From: Bacteriovoracales bacterium
GTDB lineage: Bacteria > Bdellovibrionota > Bacteriovoracia > Bacteriovoracales > Bacteriovoracaceae
Assembly (NCBI GenBank): GCA_030149295.1
Contig: JASBRV010000072.1
Coordinates: forward strand, 1-64,000
Length of the DNA: 64,000 nucleotides
Direction: 5' to 3'
Below, piece after piece: positions 8,456 to 18,082 of this stretch. The notes beneath the pieces were generated by a model. The model had not been told where the DNA came from. It did no database searches and saw only the letters and a program-made list of their open reading frames with translations. Position 1 is the first letter of the stretch, and every line of letters starts with the position of its first letter. The position numbers and the translations under genes are program-made.

Positions 8456-10714
8456 ATGAGAATTTCTAAACTTCCCTTGGTTTTTTCATTGGCCATTACG
8501 CTATTTGCTTCTTGCTCTAGCTTGACCAATGATCACTCAACCAGTGGAAATACTTTTGGCAAAGGCATGCCTAAACCACCATCATTTTGGTGGCCAGAGC
8601 GCCTTAACCTTGCCCCTCTTCGTCAACATTCTGTTGAGTCTAACCCTTACGGAAGTAAGTACGATTATAGAAGAAAGTTCAAGCAAGTGAATTACAAAGC
8701 CCTTAAAAGAGATATGAGAAAAGTTCTCACTGACTCACAAGATTGGTGGCCAGCAGATTATGGTCATTATGGTCCTTTTTTCATCCGTTTATCATGGCAC
8801 TCCGCTGGGACTTATAGAGTTACCGATGGTCGTGGTGGTGCCGGTGGTGGCCAACAACGTTTTGAGCCCCTCAATAGTTGGCCTGACAACGGAAACCTTG
8901 ATAAGGCGAGAAGACTTCTTTGGCCTCTTAAGAAAAAATACGGTGACAATGTTTCATGGGCCGACCTCATCATCATGGCCGGTACTGTCGCCATGGAAGA
9001 TATGGGATTCAAAACTTTTGGATTCGCTGGTGGTCGTGTGGATGACTGGGAACCAGATCTCGTTTACTGGGGACCTGAAAACGCCATGCTAGCAGATGAT
9101 CGTTACCACGGGGAAAAAGGAAAAACGAGAAAACCCGAGGGACCACTGGCAGCGGTTCAAATGGGTCTAATCTATGTTAACCCCGAAGGACCTAATGGAA
9201 AACCAGATCCTCTTCTCGCGGCAAAAGACATTCGTGAATCCTTTGGAAGAATGGCAATGGATGATGAAGAGACGGCGGCACTTATCGCTGGTGGGCACAC
9301 CTTTGGTAAGGCCCACGGCGCTCACCGCCCGGACAAATGTGTTGGACCTGAGCCTAGTGCTGCTCCCATTGAAGATCAACAATTTGGTTGGAAGAACAAA
9401 TGCGGAAAAGGGCATTCTGAAGACACTGTCACCTCAGGTTTAGAAGGAGCATGGTCAGCAAGTCCTGCTCAGTGGACTCACCAGTATCTTACTAACCTTT
9501 ATGCCTTTGAGTGGGAAATGACTAAGTCACCTGCTGGGGCTATCCAATGGGTTCCTAAAGATGGACAAGGAACAGATATCGTTCCTGATGCCCATATCAA
9601 AGGTAAAACTCACGCTCCTATCATGTTCACCACTGACCTCGCTCTTAAGAAAGATCCTATTTATGGGAAAATCACAAAGCGTTGGTTAGACAACCCTGCT
9701 GAGTTTGAAAAAGCCTTTGCTCGCGCATGGTTTAAACTCACTCACAGAGATATGGGTCCAAGAGCTCGCTACGTAGGACCTGAAGTTCCTCGTGAAATAC
9801 TTTCTTGGCAAGATCCGGTACCTCGTCGTCGCCACAAACTTATCAGTCGCTCTGATATATCAGACCTGAAAAAGAAAATTATGAACTCTGGTCTTTCTAT
9901 TCCTCAACTCGTTAGAACAGCTTGGGCTTCTGCCGCTTCTTTTAGAGGAACAGATATGCGTGGTGGAGCCAATGGTGCTCGTGTAAGGCTTGCCCCGCAA
10001 AAAGAATGGGAAGTCAACAACCCAAAAGAACTAGCAATGGTCCTTGGAAAGCTTGAAAAAATTCAAAGAGACTTCAACAAAGGCCTTACTAGCGGTAAGA
10101 AAGTTTCACTCGCCGACACTATCGTTCTTGGCGGTACAGCTGCCGTAGAAGCAGCGGCAAGAAAAGCTGGTTACCCCGTCAATGTCTCTTTCAGACCAGG
10201 TCGTACCGACGCCTCACAAAAGATGACTGACGTTGAATCTTTCTCTTATCTTGAGCCAAAGGCAGATCCTTTTAGAAATTACTATGGCGAAGGAAACTAC
10301 CTCAAGCCTCTTGATGCCATGGTCGATCGCGCTCACCTTCTCAACCTTACAGTTCCGGAACTTACCGTTCTCGTAGGTGGTATGAGGGCGCTTGGAGCTA
10401 ATGCTCAAGGCTCAGACCATGGAGTATTCACAAATAGAGTTGGGACTCTTTCCAATGACTTCTTTGTGAACCTTCTTTCAATGGACACCAAATGGAGAAA
10501 GTCTGAAACAGAGGGAATCTATGAAGGAGTTGATCGCGAAAGTGGTAAAGTAAAATGGACGGCGACACCTGTTGACCTCATTTTTGGATCCAACTCAGAG
10601 CTTCGTGCAGTTGCTGAAGCCTATGGTGCTAATGATGGTAAAAGAATGCTCGTTCGCGATTTTGCCAAAGCTTGGGCAAAAGTAATGCAAGCGGACCGCT
10701 TTGACATCAAATAA
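8456..10714 (+). CDS. katG: Catalase-peroxidase KatG with a lipoprotein signal peptide
   Basis: A 752-residue bifunctional catalase-peroxidase. The distal triad is Arg111-Trp114-His115 in [11 protein letters not shown], the proximal ligand is His281 in [10 protein letters not shown], and the residues of the Met-Tyr-Trp cross-link are present (Trp114, Tyr240 in [10 protein letters not shown], Met266 in GRMAMDDEE). Both the catalytic N-terminal and the structural C-terminal peroxidase domains are complete. Unlike cytosolic KatG, it begins with a signal peptide ending LFASC (Cys20), so it should be exported and lipid-anchored, probably in the periplasm or outer membrane. Start choice is firm: AAAGGAG sits 6 bases upstream. 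It destroys hydrogen peroxide outside the cytoplasm. A terminator follows directly. Confidence 0.95.
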   Translation: MRISKLPLVFSLAITLFASCSSLTNDHSTSGNTFGKGMPKPPSFWWPERLNLAPLRQHSVESNPYGSKYDYRRKFKQVNYKALKRDMRKVLTDSQDWWPADYGHYGPFFIRLSWHSAGTYRVTDGRGGAGGGQQRFEPLNSWPDNGNLDKARRLLWPLKKKYGDNVSWADLIIMAGTVAMEDMGFKTFGFAGGRVDDWEPDLVYWGPENAMLADDRYHGEKGKTRKPEGPLAAVQMGLIYVNPEGPNGKPDPLLAAKDIRESFGRMAMDDEETAALIAGGHTFGKAHGAHRPDKCVGPEPSAAPIEDQQFGWKNKCGKGHSEDTVTSGLEGAWSASPAQWTHQYLTNLYAFEWEMTKSPAGAIQWVPKDGQGTDIVPDAHIKGKTHAPIMFTTDLALKKDPIYGKITKRWLDNPAEFEKAFARAWFKLTHRDMGPRARYVGPEVPREILSWQDPVPRRRHKLISRSDISDLKKKIMNSGLSIPQLVRTAWASAASFRGTDMRGGANGARVRLAPQKEWEVNNPKELAMVLGKLEKIQRDFNKGLTSGKKVSLADTIVLGGTAAVEAAARKAGYPVNVSFRPGRTDASQKMTDVESFSYLEPKADPFRNYYGEGNYLKPLDAMVDRAHLLNLTVPELTVLVGGMRALGANAQGSDHGVFTNRVGTLSNDFFVNLLSMDTKWRKSETEGIYEGVDRESGKVKWTATPVDLIFGSNSELRAVAEAYGANDGKRMLVRDFAKAWAKVMQADRFDIK

Positions 10715-10718
10715 TGAC

Positions 10719-13700
10719 TTAATGATCGAAGCCCCCACCACCGGGGGTTTCGATTTTTATCATTTCATCTTTTAGAAACTGATCTTCAAAATTTTCTCTC
10801 AACAAAGTCTCGCCCTTAGAACTTACTTTACTGTTTCTTCCGACTTTACCCGAACCACCTTTACAAAGACCCCGCGGAGCAACTTCCCTACTTTGAGAAA
10901 TCATACTGACTTGCATAGGCTCCAAAAAACGAAGAGACCGAATGAGTCCATCTCCTCCTTTAAACTTTCCGCCTCCCCCACTATTACGACGGATGGCCAT
11001 TTCCTCAACGAAAACGGGAAAACGAGTTTCCATCACTTCAGGATCCGTAAGAAGGGAATTCGTCATGTGCACTTGAACGGCGCTAGCTCCCTCCCCCTTT
11101 GGACAAGCTCCACTTCCTCCTCCCAATGTTTCATAGTATTGATAGGTTTCATTACCGAAGCTCAAATTATTCATGGTTCCTTGCCCCTCGGCCATGACCC
11201 CCAGAGTATGTAAAAGAAGATCGCAGATGGCCTGTGAAGTCTCAACATTTCCTGCTACTACCGCATCACTCTCACTAGGGTTAAGGAAACAGTCTTCTGG
11301 AATATTAAGTTTGATTCCCCTCATGATTCCATCGTTAAGAGGAATGTCCTCATCAATCAGACATCTAAGAGCAAAAAGAACCGCTGCCTTAACGACAGCA
11401 CGAGGAGTATTGAAATTATTATTAAGTCGGGGCGAAGTTCCAGAAAAATCGAAGACCCAACCATCAGCCTCTTTCTCTAATGTAAATCTAATCTCTCTAT
11501 TATCTGCAATCACTTTATGCCCATGCAAGCTTTTGATATCTTTTAAATTTTCTTTGAGCTTTTGATGAGAGTAATCCAGAACATTTTCACACATAGTAAA
11601 AACGTGCTGTGCTCCATAGGACTCAAAAAGAGAAATAAGCTCTTGTGTTCCCTTATGATTTGCAGAAACTTTAGCGCGAATATCATGAATATTTAATTCG
11701 AGATTACGAACGGGATGAGTTGAGCTCATTAACAGCTTTTTTAAAGGCTCAAGAGACAACTCTCCTCTTTCCATGATTTTGAGAGGAGAAATAATAACCC
11801 CTTCTTCCTCTAGCGTTTTTGAATAACCTGGCATTGAGCCCGGACTGATACCACCGATATCAGCATGATGACCTCGGGAAGCCACCCACATTACGAGCTC
11901 ATCTTTAAAGAAAACTGGCGCAACAACTGTCACATCGGGAAGGTGAGTCCCTCCGAAAAGTGGTGAATTGCAAATATACATCTCCCCCTTTTGGGGTTGA
12001 AAAACACGACAGACACCTTCAACCACCTCTCCCATGGAACCCAGATGAACTGGGATATGGGGAGCATTGGCAATAAGCTCCCCTTCTTTCGTAAAGAGAG
12101 CACAGGAGAAATCTTTTCTTTCCTTAATATTTACGGAGCGGGCCATTCGCTCCAAAGTAAAACCCATTTGTTCAGCAATATACTGAAAGCGTTGATAAAA
12201 TATCTCGAGCTCAACCCGTTCATCATGCAGAGTCATCTTTTCACTCCTGCGAATTTTCTTTAAACTCCAATGCCCGAACTCATCACAAAGCCCTTTCCAG
12301 TCGCTAGGGATGACAATCGTTGTATTATTTTCTGAAATGAGTTTTGGCCCAATCACCTCTTTTTTATCAACTTGATTTAGTCTTGCCCCAATCTTCTGTC
12401 TCTTTACACTCTTTACCATCACAGTGTCACAAACGGGCTCTTTATCGAGAGGCATACCAAATAGAAGGCGATAATGCTGTTTAAACTCCTCACTCGCAAG
12501 CCTATAGTCTTTTTGGAAAATTTCTTCTTGGTAATCACTATCAAAAGGTTGCATCAAGTGAGAATAGAATAACTCCCCCTCAGGAAGAAGATGCTTTAGT
12601 TTCTTTTCTAAAGGCTTAAACCCCTTCTCTTTTTTTCCTTGGAGGCTTAATGAACGATAAGACTGGCCAATTCCAAGGGCCGAAAGTATCGAACAAAGCG
12701 GATGAATATAAACCTCTTTCATCCCTAAACTCTCTGCTACCTGACAAGCGAGTTGTCCACCAGCTCCACCAAAACTGACCAAAATAAAATCCTTTGGGTC
12801 ATATCCTCTTTCGACTGAAACCTTTTTAATCGCCCTCACCATAGTTTCTACGGCAATATCTAAAAAGCCTTGGGCGATATTTTTTGTCCCCATTCCCAGA
12901 CGCTTCGAAAGCTCTTCAAACTTCTCTCTAACAATCTCTTCATTAAGATGAGCATCTCTATTTGGTCCAAACACAGAGGGAAAACCTTTTGGCTTTATAT
13001 TCCCTAGAAAAAGATTAGCATCTGTCACCGTTAAGGGACCACCGTTCCCATAACTTGCTGGTCCTGGAAAAGCTCCTGCTGATTCAGGCCCAACCCTAAA
13101 ACGACTCCCATCATGGGAGAGAATTGAGCCACCTCCAGCAGCGACTGTATGAATGTCCACCATGGGGGAAAGAAGGTTTACCCCTCCAATTTTTGGACGG
13201 TGATCAAGTTTCAACTCACCATCATAAATAGCGACATCCGTTGAAGTTCCCCCCATATCAAAGGTAATGATTTTTTGATGGCCTCGCTCTTTTGCTGCCT
13301 CAATGGCCCCAACGAGTCCTCCGGCTGGGCCCGAGAGAAGAGCATTATATCCTTTTAGCTCATGACCTCGACAGAGACCTCCATCTGATTTCATATAAAG
13401 AATATTCTCTATTCCCAACTTTTCCTCTAAGTCTAATGTGTACTGACGAAGATAAGGAGAAAGAGAAGCGTCAAGGACAGTGGTCTCGGTTCGTGCCACA
13501 TATTCGGCCCTAGAGCTTACAGTGTGAGAAATTGCCACATAATCAAAACCCAACTTCAGAGCAATCTCTTTTAAGGCCAATTCATGAGTTGGATTTAAAG
13601 TGGCGTGCATAAAAGAAATGGCGACCGAGCGTATGCCACTCTTATAGATTTTTTGTAAAACCTCTAATCCATTTTGCAAAGGAATTAACACTTCTCCCTT

Positions 13701-14084
13701 GGCATTGATCCGTTCGTTGACTTCAAAGACATCGGTATAAAAGGGCTTTATTTTTTTTATGGGAATATCAAAAAGACGTGGCCGGCTTTGGTCGCGAATT
13801 TCAAGAATGTCTTTATGACCTTTTGTGGTAACAAGAGCGCAAGGAATTCCCTTTCTCTCAAGAAAGGCGTTTGTTGCCACAGTGGTTCCTAAGCGGACCC
13901 CTTCAAGGGATTCTCGAAATCGATCATGGCCAATAACCTCTTTGATTCCTTGAACAACTGCCGATTCATAATGGGGACTATGGGATAAAATCTTATGAAA
14001 ATGAGAGCGGCCTTGCCCATCAATACCGATGATATCCGTGAAAGTTCCTCCGCAATCAATCCAAAAATTCCACTTCTTTTTCAT
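10719..14084 (-). CDS. Fused hydantoinase A/B (5-oxoprolinase-like) protein
   Basis: An 1121-residue ATP-dependent hydantoinase/5-oxoprolinase with the HyuA and HyuB halves in one chain. The N-terminal half starts with the sugar-kinase-like phosphate motif CGGTFTD (11-17) and contains FDMGGTSTDVA and AAGGGSIL; the B half begins near residue 600 and shows NSPLFGGTHLPDV, ASRGHHADIGG and the C-terminal ETPGGGGF. The family opens 5-oxoproline or hydantoin rings using ATP; the exact substrate is not decidable here. It is slightly shorter than eukaryotic 5-oxoprolinase (about 1290). It lies 9 bases after the SDR gene and is likely cotranscribed with it. Its last codons overlap the terminator of convergent katG. 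Confidence 0.88.
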   Translation of the reverse strand: MKKKWNFWIDCGGTFTDIIGIDGQGRSHFHKILSHSPHYESAVVQGIKEVIGHDRFRESLEGVRLGTTVATNAFLERKGIPCALVTTKGHKDILEIRDQSRPRLFDIPIKKIKPFYTDVFEVNERINAKGEVLIPLQNGLEVLQKIYKSGIRSVAISFMHATLNPTHELALKEIALKLGFDYVAISHTVSSRAEYVARTETTVLDASLSPYLRQYTLDLEEKLGIENILYMKSDGGLCRGHELKGYNALLSGPAGGLVGAIEAAKERGHQKIITFDMGGTSTDVAIYDGELKLDHRPKIGGVNLLSPMVDIHTVAAGGGSILSHDGSRFRVGPESAGAFPGPASYGNGGPLTVTDANLFLGNIKPKGFPSVFGPNRDAHLNEEIVREKFEELSKRLGMGTKNIAQGFLDIAVETMVRAIKKVSVERGYDPKDFILVSFGGAGGQLACQVAESLGMKEVYIHPLCSILSALGIGQSYRSLSLQGKKEKGFKPLEKKLKHLLPEGELFYSHLMQPFDSDYQEEIFQKDYRLASEEFKQHYRLLFGMPLDKEPVCDTVMVKSVKRQKIGARLNQVDKKEVIGPKLISENNTTIVIPSDWKGLCDEFGHWSLKKIRRSEKMTLHDERVELEIFYQRFQYIAEQMGFTLERMARSVNIKERKDFSCALFTKEGELIANAPHIPVHLGSMGEVVEGVCRVFQPQKGEMYICNSPLFGGTHLPDVTVVAPVFFKDELVMWVASRGHHADIGGISPGSMPGYSKTLEEEGVIISPLKIMERGELSLEPLKKLLMSSTHPVRNLELNIHDIRAKVSANHKGTQELISLFESYGAQHVFTMCENVLDYSHQKLKENLKDIKSLHGHKVIADNREIRFTLEKEADGWVFDFSGTSPRLNNNFNTPRAVVKAAVLFALRCLIDEDIPLNDGIMRGIKLNIPEDCFLNPSESDAVVAGNVETSQAICDLLLHTLGVMAEGQGTMNNLSFGNETYQYYETLGGGSGACPKGEGASAVQVHMTNSLLTDPEVMETRFPVFVEEMAIRRNSGGGGKFKGGDGLIRSLRFLEPMQVSMISQSREVAPRGLCKGGSGKVGRNSKVSSKGETLLRENFEDQFLKDEMIKIETPGGGGFDH
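10727..10758 (+). terminator. katG terminator embedded in the 3' end of the convergent hydantoinase gene
   Basis: CGAAGCCCCC (10727-10736) pairs with GGGGGTTTCG (10743-10752) around a 6-base loop and is followed by ATTTTTAT, a classical intrinsic terminator for katG. On the other strand the same bases encode the GGGGF residues at the end of the hydantoinase. Confidence 0.75.
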
Positions 14085-14093
14085 GGCAAGCCT

Positions 14094-14759
14094 TTAATAC
14101 GGGATGATCTCACCTCGATAATTCCAAAGTTTACCGGCACCAATTGAGTCTAGATTTTCTAGAACCTGATAAAGTCCGGCAGCTGATTCACCTGTCTCAA
14201 TGAAGCCATTTCCCTTTGTCATATCAGTTCTTACATAACCTGGATGCAAAGTCGCGACAACAAACTCGGGAAGATCAATCGCCAAACTTTTTCCTGCAGC
14301 ATTGAGAGCAGCCTTACTCATGCGATAGGCATAGCGCCCACCTGAGGAGTTGTCATCAATGCTTCCCATCTGGGATGACATCAGTCCAATCTTTGCTCCC
14401 TTTGCCAATAAAGGTAAAAACGCACTCACCGTTTTAAGGGGAGCAATAGAATTGACTTCGAAGGCACGAGACATATCTTGAAAATCCTTTTCACTGGCAC
14501 CCATAATTTCTTCATCAGTCCAAATGCCTGCGTTATGAATAAAGACATCAAATCTCAAATCCTTTAATTCTTGAGCGAGCTTTTGAATCTTTTTGAAATC
14601 TGTAACTTCGACTCCCTCAATTATTTTAGCCTCAGTGTTTTTTAGTTCTTCACTTGCGCTGCGACATAAGGCCCAAACTTTATCTCCCTTACTAAGGTAC
14701 TCCTTAACGAGGGCCAATCCGATTCCTCTATTTGTTCCAAAAATAATGACATTCCTCAT
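14094..14759 (-). CDS. Short-chain dehydrogenase/reductase (sniffer/carbonyl reductase-like)
   Basis: A classical SDR of about 221 residues. The cofactor motif is GTNRGIG (residues 8-14), with NAG at 76-78, a catalytic Ser in LMSSQMG (about 128-129) and the YxxxK pair Tyr145/Lys149. The short length and GTNRGIG opening resemble the CsgA/sniffer-type carbonyl reductases. I choose ATG 14759 because TGAGG lies 5 bases upstream; a GTG two codons earlier is possible. It is the first gene of a probable two-gene operon with the hydantoinase, 9 bases downstream. NAD(P)H-dependent reduction of a carbonyl is expected; the substrate is unknown. Confidence 0.88.
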   Translation of the reverse strand: MRNVIIFGTNRGIGLALVKEYLSKGDKVWALCRSASEELKNTEAKIIEGVEVTDFKKIQKLAQELKDLRFDVFIHNAGIWTDEEIMGASEKDFQDMSRAFEVNSIAPLKTVSAFLPLLAKGAKIGLMSSQMGSIDDNSSGGRYAYRMSKAALNAAGKSLAIDLPEFVVATLHPGYVRTDMTKGNGFIETGESAAGLYQVLENLDSIGAGKLWNYRGEIIPY

Positions 14760-14816
14760 ACTCACCTCACTTTGCGACGCATAAAAATGGTCTAAGTTTC
14801 CGACTTTACAAAGGGC

Positions 14817-14855
14817 ATGATATTTTCTTAAGATAACCCTAACAAAATCCTAACA
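14817..14855 (-). promoter_or_regulatory. Promoter of the SDR-hydantoinase operon with an 11-base direct repeat over the -35
   Basis: On the minus strand TTGTTA (14845-14840) and TATCAT (14822-14817) are 17 bases apart. The -35 lies inside a direct repeat, TGTTAG at 14855-14850 and again at 14844-14839, with an 11-base period. That spacing is typical of OmpR/PhoB-family sites; which regulator binds is unknown. Confidence 0.45.
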
Positions 14856-14870
14856 AAGGGAGCTAACCTC

Positions 14871-14999
14871 TTGAAAATTAGTATTGAACTCAAAGTAAAA
14901 CTTATCGCCCTTACGATTCTTTGTGGTATTTTTTATTTTTCTGCCCAAAATGGAAAGGTCATAGCCAAAGAAAATACCTTAACGACTAAGACAAGATAG
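14871..14999 (+). CDS. Possible 42-residue single-span membrane peptide (TTG start)
   Basis: An open frame starting TTG at 14871, with AAAGGGAG 8 bases upstream, encodes 42 residues: a basic N-terminus (KISIELKVK), one hydrophobic segment (LIALTILCGIFYFSA) and a basic polar tail. The topology looks real for a small inner-membrane peptide, but no family is recognised, the start codon is weak and no promoter on this strand is evident. It fills most of the divergent gap between the SDR gene and a minus-strand gene. Confidence 0.35.
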   Translation: MKISIELKVKLIALTILCGIFYFSAQNGKVIAKENTLTTKTR

Positions 15000-15009
15000 G
15001 CATAGCAAC

Positions 15010-15276
15010 TCAATCTGAGTCTATTTTACGAATGCTACCATTGAGATCCCAATTGGTGAGATCAGATTGAACTCTAGCAATTTGTGTAATTTCTCCCAGC
15101 ATATTACTAAGGGCTTCAACAGCAATATCACTACCATCATGCTTAACTAAACTACCACACAGATTAATGGAATTTGGGGTAGAAAGAACTCGAACTTCTG
15201 AACGATCGATATGATATCTATTAAGAATGGCCATCACCTTTTTATTTATCATGCCTTTTGAGAGTTTTTTGGACAC
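15010..15276 (-). CDS. Small hypothetical protein, possibly BON-like
   Basis: An 88-residue cytosolic protein starting at GTG 15276, with AGGAAG 4 bases upstream. The middle section (INLCGSLVKHDGSDIAVEAL then ITQIARVQSDLTNW) has the helix-strand pattern and a 'gsl' turn seen in BON-type or similar alpha-beta folds, but the match is by eye and weak. One cysteine is present. It stands between a putative small membrane ORF and an SGNH-like lipoprotein, with no clear operon partner. Function unknown. Confidence 0.6.
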   Translation of the reverse strand: MSKKLSKGMINKKVMAILNRYHIDRSEVRVLSTPNSINLCGSLVKHDGSDIAVEALSNMLGEITQIARVQSDLTNWDLNGSIRKIDSD

Positions 15277-15385
15277 TCTGCTTCCTTGGTTTCTAGCTTA
15301 AAAATTTTTAGCGCTATTGTAACATTTCACCCGATATATATAAAATTCATTGTTATTAATATCACTCGAAACTTCTATTTTCCTT

Positions 15386-16897
15386 TTACGGCTCAAGAAG
15401 TTCAAACTCCAATTTGTACTCAATATATGGGTAATTCTCTTCTTTTCGGACTAACTCGCTAAAGTGGGGTTCGGGAATGTACTCCAAGCGCGACTGATCA
15501 TCAGATTGTCCTGGAACTGTGGCATAGACTCTCCAAATGAGATCAAAAGTTTTCTTCTCTCGATTCACCTTCACTGTGATTTTGTAGTTAGTGCCAGGGG
15601 CCGGCGCTTGCATGCGCTCAAACTGCCCTTTATCTGAATACATACCGCTGTATTGAAGAGCATTATAGAGGTACTTGTAAGACAACCAATGGTCATAACC
15701 CCAATTTTCATAAACAGACTCTTCTTTTTTAAAAGTAGGAAATGTCGTGAAGAACAAGACCTTAGATAAATCAAGATAGAGTTTCTTTTTATTGTTCACA
15801 ACTTTAATCATCAAACCAGATTCATTATGAGGGCCATTTCTATCAATCAATTCTGCAATGGCCATAATATCAAGAGTGGCCTGCCTTCCTTCGTTATCTC
15901 CCATTTGCTCAATCTCACGCCAGATTTGTCTTTCACTATCTGCAGAGATCACTTGTTTCTCAGCTGTGGAACTAAGTCGCTCCGGAATATGGACAATGGC
16001 ATTCTTTAATTCGAATTGTTTTTTGTCTTTGAGATCTACCCAATAGTGACACTTATCTTCATTCATAAAAGTAGAGAGAGGGCATAGGCGCTCTCGAATA
16101 TAAGTTTTGACTTCCGCTTTTTTTAAAGTTTCTAGCTTCATTGGATCAATTTGAATGCCTAAGATCTCATTCAAAGCTGGTCTAAAAATTAAATTAAAAA
16201 AATGCGCCTGTCCAAGATCATTAATATGCAGAGGATCTTTAAAAAAAGAACGATAACTATAATAAAAATTACGACCGGCTCGTTTACCATGTCTTGCCTG
16301 CTTTCTTCTGTTTTTCAGGTATCCGTCGAGATAATCATAAAAAGGACTAAAGGAGAGAACGTGAACATTAGGATACTGCTGATCAAGATCTTCCAACGTT
16401 CTGTTAAGGTCAATAACCCGTGGAGACATCTTAGGGGTATTCAATGCTTCAAGAACATTTTTTACAGGTGCGTGCTCATCTAGCTTATCAAAATAAGTTC
16501 GCACCCGCTCAGGCATTCGATCTGAGTAGTGAGGTAGCTTCACTAAGAAGACTTCTCTATAGTCCTGAGACCATTTCGAAACCATTTCACGGGCCCTTTG
16601 TGATGGGTCTTCATTTTCTTGATTAAGAGCACTGAAATTTGTGGGGAAAAAATAATCAAAAGAGAGAAAGACTCTCCCCCCACTGCTCTTTGTTATCCCT
16701 TTTATAGGATTTTTTCTTAAATGAAGCTTGAGCCGGTCCTCATAGGAAAGAGAGGAGCCCATTCCGACCGTGTTGCTTGCCCCCATCATTTCGAATTGAA
16801 ATTTCCTCTCGGATGAAGGGTTTCTTTTGGATGAAGTGCTCATAAAAGAGCAAGAACTAAAAATAAGAATTACAATAATATCAAAAAAGATCTTCAT
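15386..16897 (-). CDS. SGNH-hydrolase-like lipoprotein
   Basis: A 503-residue lipoprotein: the signal ends IFSSC (Cys16). The segment MMGASNTVGMGSSL at 37-50 looks like SGNH block I with Ser41 as nucleophile (GAS in place of the usual GDS), and DPLHINDLG (221-229) matches block V with the Asp-His pair D221/H224. The space between them holds a helical segment and a SWSQDYREVF-like strand expected of the fold. The last 230 residues are an extra domain of unknown type with several conserved-looking aromatic positions. A cell-envelope esterase acting on a carbohydrate or lipid ester is plausible. It is divergent from the glycosylase gene with about 97 bases between starts. Confidence 0.65.
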   Translation of the reverse strand: MKIFFDIIVILIFSSCSFMSTSSKRNPSSERKFQFEMMGASNTVGMGSSLSYEDRLKLHLRKNPIKGITKSSGGRVFLSFDYFFPTNFSALNQENEDPSQRAREMVSKWSQDYREVFLVKLPHYSDRMPERVRTYFDKLDEHAPVKNVLEALNTPKMSPRVIDLNRTLEDLDQQYPNVHVLSFSPFYDYLDGYLKNRRKQARHGKRAGRNFYYSYRSFFKDPLHINDLGQAHFFNLIFRPALNEILGIQIDPMKLETLKKAEVKTYIRERLCPLSTFMNEDKCHYWVDLKDKKQFELKNAIVHIPERLSSTAEKQVISADSERQIWREIEQMGDNEGRQATLDIMAIAELIDRNGPHNESGLMIKVVNNKKKLYLDLSKVLFFTTFPTFKKEESVYENWGYDHWLSYKYLYNALQYSGMYSDKGQFERMQAPAPGTNYKITVKVNREKKTFDLIWRVYATVPGQSDDQSRLEYIPEPHFSELVRKEENYPYIEYKLEFELLEP

Positions 16898-16994
16898 TCA
16901 TTTCTTATCGACAATAAGACACATTTTCTTAGTCTCAAAGGTGGGAAAAGTTATTTAAAATTAAAGACTTAGAAGTTTTCTCCGATAAAACTTT

Positions 16995-17591
16995 ATGATT
17001 TCTCACAAAGACGAAATTCCTCCCTTTTATCCCAAAGGAAAAGTTCGCCTTATCATTCTTGGCACAATGGGCTCTATCAATGCTCGATCCATCGACGGAG
17101 TAAGACCAAGTGAAGATTTTTTTTACTACAACAATTCTCGCAATCACTTTTGGAAGGTTTTACAACTTCTATTTGAACCTCATAAAGAACCTCTAAGACT
17201 TTCCATTCCTCAAAAAAAGGCCTTCCTTCAAAAATGGGGAATCGCCATAACCAATATTGTCGATGAAGCACTCGTCCCTAATAAAGACAAGCTTGACCCT
17301 TCAGATACTGTCCTATTCTTAGCCAATAAAAAGAAAAGAATCTCCTTTAAGTCTCTTTCTCCTAAAATGAGAAAACTATTTCAAACAACTCCCCTTTTTT
17401 TTACTTGTCGCAGAAAAAAGGGCATCGAAAACCTCCTACAAGGCTTCCTTGAAACTAATAAACTCTCTCCTAAAATTATCGAAAATGTTTGGTACTGGGC
17501 AACTCCTACTAGATGTAACCCAAGGGCCCGAAGTGAAATGTGGCGAAGAGAGATGAGTGCGCATTTAAACGCGATAGCGAATAACGAATGA
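16995..17591 (+). CDS. Uracil/hypoxanthine-DNA glycosylase superfamily protein
   Basis: A 198-residue protein with the UDG-superfamily opening IILGTMGS (20-27), followed by FFYYNNSRNHFWKVL (42-56), the pattern of the mismatch/hypoxanthine-DNA glycosylase branch (LGTMPS...YY..NRFW). The C-terminal motif is less clear (WYWATPTRCNPRAR); it appears to take the place of the usual TSP-type loop. Expected role: removal of deaminated bases such as uracil or hypoxanthine from DNA. It has no signal peptide. The last 27 bases overlap the convergent gene at 17565-18080. Confidence 0.7.
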   Translation: MISHKDEIPPFYPKGKVRLIILGTMGSINARSIDGVRPSEDFFYYNNSRNHFWKVLQLLFEPHKEPLRLSIPQKKAFLQKWGIAITNIVDEALVPNKDKLDPSDTVLFLANKKKRISFKSLSPKMRKLFQTTPLFFTCRRKKGIENLLQGFLETNKLSPKIIENVWYWATPTRCNPRARSEMWRREMSAHLNAIANNE

Positions 17592-18080
17592 GGGATTAAG
17601 ATGAATATTTCCCTTACGGTATTGAATGAATTTATCTCGCATCAAATTTTTGAGAGCACGAGAAAAATCTCTGTCTTCCATAGCATAATCAGGAAAACTC
17701 TCCCAAAGCTTCTTCAATTCTTTTAAGAGTTCTGCTTCTCTTTTTCGAAATTTACCCAGCCCCCTCAAGTGAAAAAGTAAAAACGCTTCTTCCTCATCGA
17801 GTTCAAACTGAAGGGCATTCGTAATGGTGAGAAGAGTTTGAGCACCAACTTCATAAGCTTGCTCCTTACCTTTTGAGTTGGCAAAAGGAGTAAGGCCTTC
17901 AAGAAGTTGTTGACATTTAAAGGAAACGGAAACCAGCCCAGGGTTATCTTCACCTTTTATAACGGCTCTTGTGATGTTCTTTTTGATAAGGGCTTCAAAT
18001 TTATCAAAGGCACTAAAATCGACACCTTCCATAATTTCCGCATAGATGTCGTCAAAAAGTGTTTTACTTTCTTCCATCAT
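17565..18080 (-). CDS. Hypothetical protein, mostly helical
   Basis: A 171-residue cytosolic protein with no recognised domain. It is predicted by eye to be mostly alpha-helical, with a charged middle (LDEEEAFLLFHLRGLGKFRKREAE is broken here into FHLRGLGKFRKRE as the visible landmark) and a C-terminal helix-strand segment (LMRDKFIQYRKG) that could be winged-helix-like. It starts 2 bases after the upstream lipoprotein gene stop and is likely translated from the same mRNA. The 3' end overlaps the glycosylase gene on the other strand by 27 bases. Confidence 0.65.
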   Translation of the reverse strand: MMEESKTLFDDIYAEIMEGVDFSAFDKFEALIKKNITRAVIKGEDNPGLVSVSFKCQQLLEGLTPFANSKGKEQAYEVGAQTLLTITNALQFELDEEEAFLLFHLRGLGKFRKREAELLKELKKLWESFPDYAMEDRDFSRALKNLMRDKFIQYRKGNIHLNPSFVIRYRV

Positions 18081-18082
18081 TT

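Noticed and set aside
13292-13513. Open frame antisense to the hydantoinase
   Set aside because: It opposes conserved HyuA residues and has no start signal.
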